Source of the DNA: Helicobacter sp. 13S00482-2 | GTDB taxonomy: Bacteria > Campylobacterota > Campylobacteria > Campylobacterales > Helicobacteraceae | Direction of reading: 5' to 3' | NCBI RefSeq assembly: GCF_002272795.1 | Contig: NZ_MLAT01000002.1 | Coordinates: 100,500-164,499 of the forward strand | Length of the DNA stretch: 64,000 nt | Part shown: positions 60,214 to 64,000 of the stretch, one piece after another | How positions within the stretch are numbered: position 1 is the stretch's first letter | Layout: the number at the start of each line of letters is the position of its first letter | The notes under the pieces: generated by a model | The model's input: only the letters and a program-made list of their open reading frames with translations | Told to the model about the DNA's origin: nothing | Database searches by the model: none | Translations under genes and position numbers: made by a program

Positions 60214-61158
60214 ATGAGATCTGCGTCATCAATATTTGGAAATTTTGCAGAAAAGGATATGTCACGAACTCTTACTCAAGGTTTTGAGCGAAATATGGCT
60301 AAAGATATTTTAGAGGCGAACATAAAATATCAATTTGCTTTATGGCATTGGCTTTTTAATTGTAGGAGACAACTTTATAGAGATAGAATCTTTTTTGGTC
60401 TTAAAAGAGATGAAAATTTAAACGCCATTAGAGATGAAAAAGGCAATATAGAATTCTTAGAACAACCCAATACCTATCTAACCACAGAAGGCAACAAGCT
60501 TTTAGGATTAAGAGATGATCATCTCTATCAAAAACTCCTGCTTGATAGATTGCACCCGATGTATAAAGAATTCATCATCATGCTAGGAAATGGAGATGAA
60601 GTTAAAGGGAAAGACGTTTTAAGACAAAAATTCATCAAAGAAGAATATGCCCTCAGCACACAAGCAGTTGAATATGCTAAAGCCAAGATATTTTTTGAAC
60701 TGAATGCAGATGCAGAGTACCTAAAGCGGATCAATCTTTGTTTTGATGGGACAGAGAAGAATTACACTGAGAAATGTTACACCTTTTCTATTACTGATAG
60801 GTATTTTGGACTTAAAATGGAAGATAAGATGGATAAAGACTATGAAGATAAACTTGCAGATGCTAGATTAGGGGGGCAACGTTTTAGCAATTGGAAAAAA
60901 GACAAATACGATAGGGATCGAGCTAAAATCCAGATTGATTTTTATGTTAAAGAATGGATCGCTCAAAATGGTGAAGATAGATTTGTACTCTTTGATCATC
61001 TGAACGAAGAAATGATTAGGCCAGAAGATTTTAAAAATTTACTGACTCGTTATGCTTCTTTTGTGCCAATTTGCGTAGATATCTACAATAAGTATGAAGT
61101 GATGATGTGGGGTGCCCCTGCAGGTAAAAGCAAGGGCACCCCCAGCTTCTCCTCCTGA
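60214..61158 (+). CDS. Hypothetical 314-residue protein of the accessory island
   Basis: I do not recognise this protein. It is soluble, helix-rich and strongly charged, with no signal peptide, membrane helix, Walker motif or cysteine cluster. It opens MRSASSIFGNFAEKDMSRTL and has a very charged stretch (KMEDKMDKDYEDKLADARLG, about 207-226). The start has AAAGGAG 7 nt upstream. Its last 17 residues (WGAPAGKSKGTPSFSS) are encoded by an inverted repeat, so the 3' end may have been altered by the junction with the convergent reading frame. Confidence 0.6.
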   Translation: MRSASSIFGNFAEKDMSRTLTQGFERNMAKDILEANIKYQFALWHWLFNCRRQLYRDRIFFGLKRDENLNAIRDEKGNIEFLEQPNTYLTTEGNKLLGLRDDHLYQKLLLDRLHPMYKEFIIMLGNGDEVKGKDVLRQKFIKEEYALSTQAVEYAKAKIFFELNADAEYLKRINLCFDGTEKNYTEKCYTFSITDRYFGLKMEDKMDKDYEDKLADARLGGQRFSNWKKDKYDRDRAKIQIDFYVKEWIAQNGEDRFVLFDHLNEEMIRPEDFKNLLTRYASFVPICVDIYNKYEVMMWGAPAGKSKGTPSFSS

Positions 61159-61530
61159 AGCACTCTCTCCTGAAATGGTACGGTTTTTCATTCCCTTTAT
61201 CCCCTTATATGTCTTAGCAGCTTTTCCTATGGGTGTAAATTCACTAACCACATCAATTGTATCCATCACACCATTATATACGGTCTTGGTTGTTCCCCAG
61301 CCCTTCATTGCACTCTCTTGTCCATCAAGTCCTCCTAGACTTTCTCCAGCTGTGGCTATCATTGCTGTATAGGCTTCACCCATATCAGCAGTATAACCAC
61401 CTGTGAGTGATGTTCTTGTATTGATAGAGTAATGTTCGCCTTTATGGGTTCCTCCTTCAAATCCTCCTCCAAATGCACTCATTGATTTAGCTGTTCTTCT
61501 GCCATTGATCATTGCATTGATACCTACCAC
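61039..61530 (-). CDS. Glycine-rich protein fragment, function unknown
   Basis: This minus-strand frame (163 residues) is rich in Gly, Thr and Ala (AFGGGFEGGTHKGEHY, GGYTADMGEAYTAMIATAGE, GGEAGGALAF). The middle segment, TIDVVSEFTPIGKAAKTYKG, faintly recalls linker regions of polymorphic secreted toxins, but I cannot assign a family. Coding-like sequence extends in frame upstream of the first start (to about 61552) with no ribosome binding site, so it is probably a 5'-truncated gene. Its 3' end overlaps the convergent unknown gene by 120 bp, which argues against both being intact. Confidence 0.4.
   Translation of the reverse strand: MVGINAMINGRRTAKSMSAFGGGFEGGTHKGEHYSINTRTSLTGGYTADMGEAYTAMIATAGESLGGLDGQESAMKGWGTTKTVYNGVMDTIDVVSEFTPIGKAAKTYKGIKGMKNRTISGESASGGEAGGALAFTCRGTPHHHFILIVDIYANWHKRSITSQ
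61109..61142. repeat. 9-bp inverted repeat between convergent frames
   Basis: GGGGTGCCC (61109-61117) and GGGCACCCC (61134-61142) form a perfect GC-rich stem with a 16-nt loop. It stands out in this AT-rich region and lies where the two convergent frames overlap. It may act as a bidirectional terminator, though T runs are lacking on both sides, or may mark a recombination joint. Confidence 0.6.
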
Positions 61531-61573
61531 GATTTTATAATTAAAATGGTTTCTAGAAAGTAATTAGCGAGTG

Positions 61574-61582
61574 TGTTATAAT
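61574..61582 (+). promoter_or_regulatory. Extended -10 promoter of the small toxin-like gene
   Basis: TGTTATAAT is a perfect extended -10 box. Transcription should start near 61589, giving a leader of about 63 nt. The leader contains two mutually exclusive hairpins: GGTTGC/GCAACC (61591-61596 with 61608-61613) and CTCCAAG/CTTGGAG (61596-61602 with 61616-61622). Confidence 0.75.
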
Positions 61583-61584
61583 TT

Positions 61585-61678
61585 TATTGAGGTTGCTCCA
61601 AGAGGTGGCAACCTACTTGGAGTAATCTACGTCTATAAAAGGAGGTAGATTATGAAAAAGATATTCCGATATATCTTG
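61585..61678 (-). ncRNA. Predicted antisense RNA antitoxin
   Basis: On the minus strand TGCTATAAT (61693-61685) is a perfect extended -10 box inside the small coding region. A transcript from about 61678 would cover the first nine codons, the ribosome binding site and the leader. It could end after the CTCCAAG/CTTGGAG hairpin (61622-61596), near 61585, making an RNA of about 90 nt. Position and size resemble the IsoA RNAs that silence AapA toxins in H. pylori. Confidence 0.6.
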
Positions 61679-61723
61679 ATTGTAATTATAGCATTAGTTT
61701 TACTAATGACTAGGTTAAATTAA
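61652..61723 (+). CDS. 23-residue hydrophobic peptide, probable type I toxin
   Basis: The frame ATG 61652 to TAA 61723 encodes MKKIFRYILIVIIALVLLM followed by TRLN: a short basic head and a single membrane helix, typical of type I toxins that insert in the inner membrane. A near-perfect ribosome binding site AAGGAGG (61639-61645) lies in the loop of a hairpin made by AATCTAC (61624-61630) and GTAGATT (61645-61651), which would block translation in the full-length RNA. The antisense promoter inside the frame completes the toxin-antitoxin layout. Confidence 0.7.
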   Translation: MKKIFRYILIVIIALVLLMTRLN

Positions 61724-61732
61724 GATAAAACC

Positions 61733-61761
61733 ATCTGAGAGGATTGCAAACCCTCTCAGAT
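61733..61761 (+). terminator. Hairpin after the toxin-like gene
   Basis: ATCTGAGAGG (61733-61742) and CCTCTCAGAT (61752-61761) form a perfect 10-bp stem with a 9-nt loop, 9 bp after the stop. It is not followed by a T run, but a long stable 3' stem is also a feature of AapA-type messages, where it protects the RNA. Confidence 0.6.
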
Positions 61762-61811
61762 TAAAGAGTATCTAGCCTCTAGTTTGCTATATTTGATTCT
61801 GCATCAAAAGT

Positions 61812-62140
61812 AGAAGGCTCTCCATATTTTCCCCTTCTGTGCCTTTAATCAAAGTCGTTATAAACAGTATCAAACCTCCTATATGAGGAATCAAAAGAAG
61901 TAGGCACAACCAACCTGACAAATTAATATCATGAAGTCTGCGAACAGTAAGTGAAATGTTAGGAATAAAAGTCGCTAAACTATAAAGCCACATCAATGAA
62001 GCACCAATACCGATTGAAAAATAATTTTCAGAGGAAAACATCATCGCTCCTACAAACAAACAAACTAAATAAACAATCACATTACAAAGCACAACCCACC
62101 AATATTCTGCTCTACTAGCACAACCTTCAAAATTTACATA
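61812..62140 (-). pseudogene. Broken second DUF805 copy
   Basis: About 330 bp match the intact DUF805 gene at 58557-58916. The copy lacks the first 11 codons; similarity stops exactly at YVNFEG, 5 bp from the outer-membrane protein gene. A 4-bp deletion near 61827 shifts the frame, so that GTEGENKYGEPSF becomes GTEGEN followed by an unrelated tail. Membrane segments and RRLHDINLSGW are still readable. It is probably not functional. Confidence 0.85.
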
Positions 62141-62145
62141 TTATA

Positions 62146-62976
62146 TTAAATTTTATATGTATAGCTCACCGTTAGATACGACCGATTGGTAAGAATTATA
62201 TTCTTAGCTTCACTATTAATAGCAACTCCGTTTTTTTCTTCACGTATTCCTCCATTAAATATTCCATTAACCTTATACATAAATCGATACATCAATTCAA
62301 ATTGATGATTTTCATGATAGTAATGTAGCCCTATCACAGGGTATACATTTTCTGTTGAAAAAGAGCTCAAATTTGTTGAAGGATAATCTTTTGGTGATTT
62401 GCCATTTAAATACAAACCGATCTCATACCCTACTCCGACATTAAGTCCTAAGGTATGCTTATCTATTTCTAAAAAATCCCATAGATATTTCAAATCAAAA
62501 CCAATCTTAAAAGCATCATAAGACATAGTTGTTTTATAGCCATCATCACTGGCAAGATTATAGCTGTTTCCAAAACTATAATCGCCATGAACAGACCATT
62601 TAAACCCATGTCGTTGTGAAATACCAAAATAATATTGTCCTCCTCCGGCAAAACCTAAGTCAAAAATCGTAGTTGAGCCTTTAAAGGGATATGGATCACC
62701 CGTAGAAACTTTAACCTCTGATATCCCTAAAACACCTTCAATACCTCCAAAATATCCATCTTTACTTCTTTTTTCGGTTTCTTTGACTTTTGAAACTAAA
62801 CCATTATCGTTGTCAAGATTATTTTTATCACTCACCTGAAATTCCTGATTCTTTTTATCGATCTCCAAAATTCTGTTTTCTTTCTCTAATCTTTGAGTAC
62901 GCTCATTGGCTTCATTTCCTAAGGCTATATTTTCTAACACTCCTAGTGCTATAATAGATACTATTATTTTTTTCAT
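62146..62976 (-). CDS. Outer-membrane beta-barrel protein
   Basis: The 276-residue product has a signal peptide (MKKIIVSIIALGVLENIALG, likely cut after Gly20), a short charged coiled coil (about 22-70), then a beta-barrel with alternating aromatic strands (GYFGGIEGVLGISEV, YYFGISQRHGFKWSVHGDYS, NVGVGYEIGLYL). It ends YLTVSYTYKI, close to the C-terminal pattern of Helicobacter outer-membrane proteins. AAGGAG precedes the ATG. Control is probably by the C-tract promoter at 63166-63195, giving a leader of about 180 nt. Confidence 0.82.
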   Translation of the reverse strand: MKKIIVSIIALGVLENIALGNEANERTQRLEKENRILEIDKKNQEFQVSDKNNLDNDNGLVSKVKETEKRSKDGYFGGIEGVLGISEVKVSTGDPYPFKGSTTIFDLGFAGGGQYYFGISQRHGFKWSVHGDYSFGNSYNLASDDGYKTTMSYDAFKIGFDLKYLWDFLEIDKHTLGLNVGVGYEIGLYLNGKSPKDYPSTNLSSFSTENVYPVIGLHYYHENHQFELMYRFMYKVNGIFNGGIREEKNGVAINSEAKNIILTNRSYLTVSYTYKI

Positions 62977-63053
62977 TTCTTCTCCTTGTTTTTTATCGTT
63001 TTCTAATCCTTAAATACATTTATCAAACCATCAATTACTGACTATATAAATCA

Positions 63054-63086
63054 TTAAGATACTAGTATAAATTTAAAGATACTCAT
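63054..63086 (-). CDS. Possible 10-codon leader peptide
   Basis: In the leader of the outer-membrane protein gene, a perfect AAGGAGG is followed 5 nt later by ATG 63086 and ten codons (MSIFKFILVS) before TAA. The very strong ribosome binding site is hard to explain by chance, but the peptide is too short to judge. It could be a regulatory leader or a decayed small gene. Confidence 0.3.
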   Translation of the reverse strand: MSIFKFILVS

Positions 63087-63165
63087 CTTCCCTCCTTATT
63101 TTCTGTTTATTTTTATATAGTTAAAAATAGCTATCAAAATAAACTATTACGGAACCAAAAGTGTG

Positions 63166-63195
63166 ATTATATATTAATGGGGGGGGGGTAGTCAA
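63166..63195 (-). promoter_or_regulatory. Promoter with a C10 tract in its spacer
   Basis: On the minus strand TTGACT (63195-63190) and TATAAT (63171-63166) are 18 nt apart, and ten of those 18 are a single run of C. Transcription should start near 63159 and read into the outer-membrane protein gene. Loss of one C would give the optimal 17-nt spacing. Confidence 0.7.
63179..63188 (+). repeat. Homopolymer G10 tract (C10 on the minus strand)
   Basis: Ten G in a row in an AT-rich non-coding region. Such tracts change length by slippage in Helicobacter and Campylobacter and commonly switch surface-structure genes. Confidence 0.95.
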
Positions 63196-63241
63196 TATTT
63201 AAAATGGTATTTTTTATGAAAATAAATTTTTTTTAGATTAA

Positions 63242-63399
63242 ATGGTTGTTTGCTTCCTGTTTAAATCCGAAGAACTGGGATATTCAACGAAGGAATAATG
63301 AAGATTTTATTCATATTTTTAAAAAATAAAGTAAGTAGAGAAAAGTAACATTTTTATCTTGTCATAGATAAAGATGGATATTTTGAATATTCAAAATAA
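63242..63399 (+). pseudogene. Possible decayed gene fragment
   Basis: Short pieces in shifting frames read like protein: FKSEELGYSTKE (to 63298), then RRNNEDFIHIFKK, then HFYLVIDKDGYFEYSK (to 63399), separated by frameshifts and stops. This may be the remains of a gene of the restriction or phage kind next to the methyltransferase fragment. I cannot identify a family, and the reading could be chance. Confidence 0.25.
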
Positions 63400-63501
63400 A
63401 ATCATATAACTTAAGAAACTTTAGAGGAATCAGAAATTTAGAAATAATTTAAAGTTTGCTAAAGAGCTATACTCTCTAGCAAAATACGATATAGTTTAAT
63501 G

Positions 63502-63837
63502 TCATTTAAGGCTATAAATCAAACCCCATCTTTCATCTCTTTTTTGTTTTAAGGTGTATCTTGAAAAAGGCTGACAAGGAGCACAACCAACTAATATTTT
63601 AGTTTTAGCATTGCCAAAAAGATTATTGATTTCTTCTTTTTGAATCAATTCTACATCTTTATTATAAAATGTTGAACCATTGTTTATTTCATAAGCGAAT
63701 TTACAAGAAGAATCAATATTAAAACCAGCTACCACTTTAAATCCTTCTTGAATCAAACCGTGCGTAAGTCCGCCAATTCCACAAAAAAGATCAATGACTT
63801 TGGAGTCTTGAAGTGGATTGTTAAACCTCGTTTTCAT
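63502..63837 (-). pseudogene. 5-methylcytosine DNA methyltransferase, truncated after motif IV
   Basis: The 111-residue frame begins MKTRFNNPLQDSKVIDLFCG. It has motif I (DLFCGIGGLTHGLIQEGF, about 16-33), which binds S-adenosylmethionine, and motif IV with the catalytic Cys (GCAPCQPFSRY, about 85-95). It then stops at TGA 63502. Motifs VI, VIII, IX, X and the target-recognition domain are absent, and I do not find them in other frames downstream. A full enzyme needs about 300 or more residues. AAGGAT precedes the ATG. Confidence 0.85.
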
Positions 63838-64000
63838 CTACTATCCTTGATTTATGTTGCGTGCATTATAATAAAAGCAAAATCATAAATATTTAAAAAA
63901 CTAAGTATTTTTTTATGTTTTTTAAGATGCGAATTTAAGAGGTCTTTTTTAAAACTTAATAATAACAAAGAACATATCAAAATTCTAATCTATAGGCCTA
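63838..64000. other. Upstream region of the methyltransferase fragment
   Basis: A minus-strand TATAAT at 63870-63865, 28 bp before the methyltransferase ATG, is a good -10 box, so the fragment may still be transcribed. The rest is AT-rich with no gene seen up to the window edge. Confidence 0.45.

Noticed and set aside
60214..61158. The unknown gene beside the CRISPR array as a Cas9 or Cas1 remnant
   Set aside because: No RuvC, HNH, bridge-helix or Cas1 motif is visible, and the frame is continuous from a good start, so there is no reason to call it a cas fragment.

Overview
The window reads as chromosome of a Helicobacter-like member of the Campylobacterota. The DNA is AT-rich by eye. Gene neighbourhoods match ones known from H. 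pylori and Campylobacter: glmM/rpsT/prfA; hisC-fliF-fliG-fliH-dxs; nadC-nadA-psd-...-ubiA-...-comEC-dnaB; and a ribosomal superoperon followed by an ATPase gene, rnhB and fumC. Promoters look like extended -10 boxes (TGnTATAAT) with weak -35 elements. Species cannot be fixed from the sequence alone. All identifications come from reading translated sequence; no database search was run.

Layout. 0-8 kb holds the glmM start, rpsT, prfA, a CjaA-type cysteine uptake pair, an ABC-F protein and acnB. 8-11.9 kb holds a Crp/Fnr-type regulator paired with a PilJ/NarX-like membrane sensor, then sppA and purU. 11.9-18.6 kb (minus strand) is dxs-fliH-fliG-fliF-hisC, joining isoprenoid synthesis, the flagellar MS-ring/switch and histidine synthesis. 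18.8-32 kb (minus) is guaA, thiL, the NAD genes nadC/nadA, psd, bpt, two small conserved proteins, ubiA, a DUF502 protein, comEC, dnaB, nnrD/E and msrB. 32-46 kb (minus) is one continuous S10-spc-alpha superoperon from rpsJ to rplQ, with a strong promoter at one end and a clear terminator at the other; rpmD is missing, as expected in this phylum. 46-55 kb carries an ATPase gene, rnhB, fumC, a giant MFS-acyltransferase-acyl-ACP synthetase fusion, arginase and an amino-acid permease. 55-58 kb is an autotransporter with a 24-residue repeated passenger.

The last 6 kb (58.5-64 kb) is accessory and degraded. Two DUF805 copies in the same orientation, one intact and one broken, bracket about 2.9 kb. 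That segment holds the 3' end of a type I/IIG methylase-specificity gene, a three-repeat type II-C-like CRISPR array with no cas genes, an unknown 314-residue gene, a fragment of a glycine-rich protein, and a 23-residue membrane peptide gene with an overlapping antisense promoter (type I toxin-antitoxin layout). Beyond it lie an outer-membrane protein gene whose promoter has ten C residues between its -35 and -10 boxes, and a 5-methylcytosine methyltransferase cut off after motif IV.

The most interesting object is the CRISPR remnant at 59848-60085. The last repeat runs straight into a tracrRNA-like tail. Its anti-repeat is only 12 nt and pairs with the first 12 nt of that same repeat, so a transcript started in the preceding repeat would fold like a natural single-guide RNA. 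This is inference from base pairing and from resemblance to the known C. jejuni repeat and tracrRNA; no Cas9 is encoded in the window.
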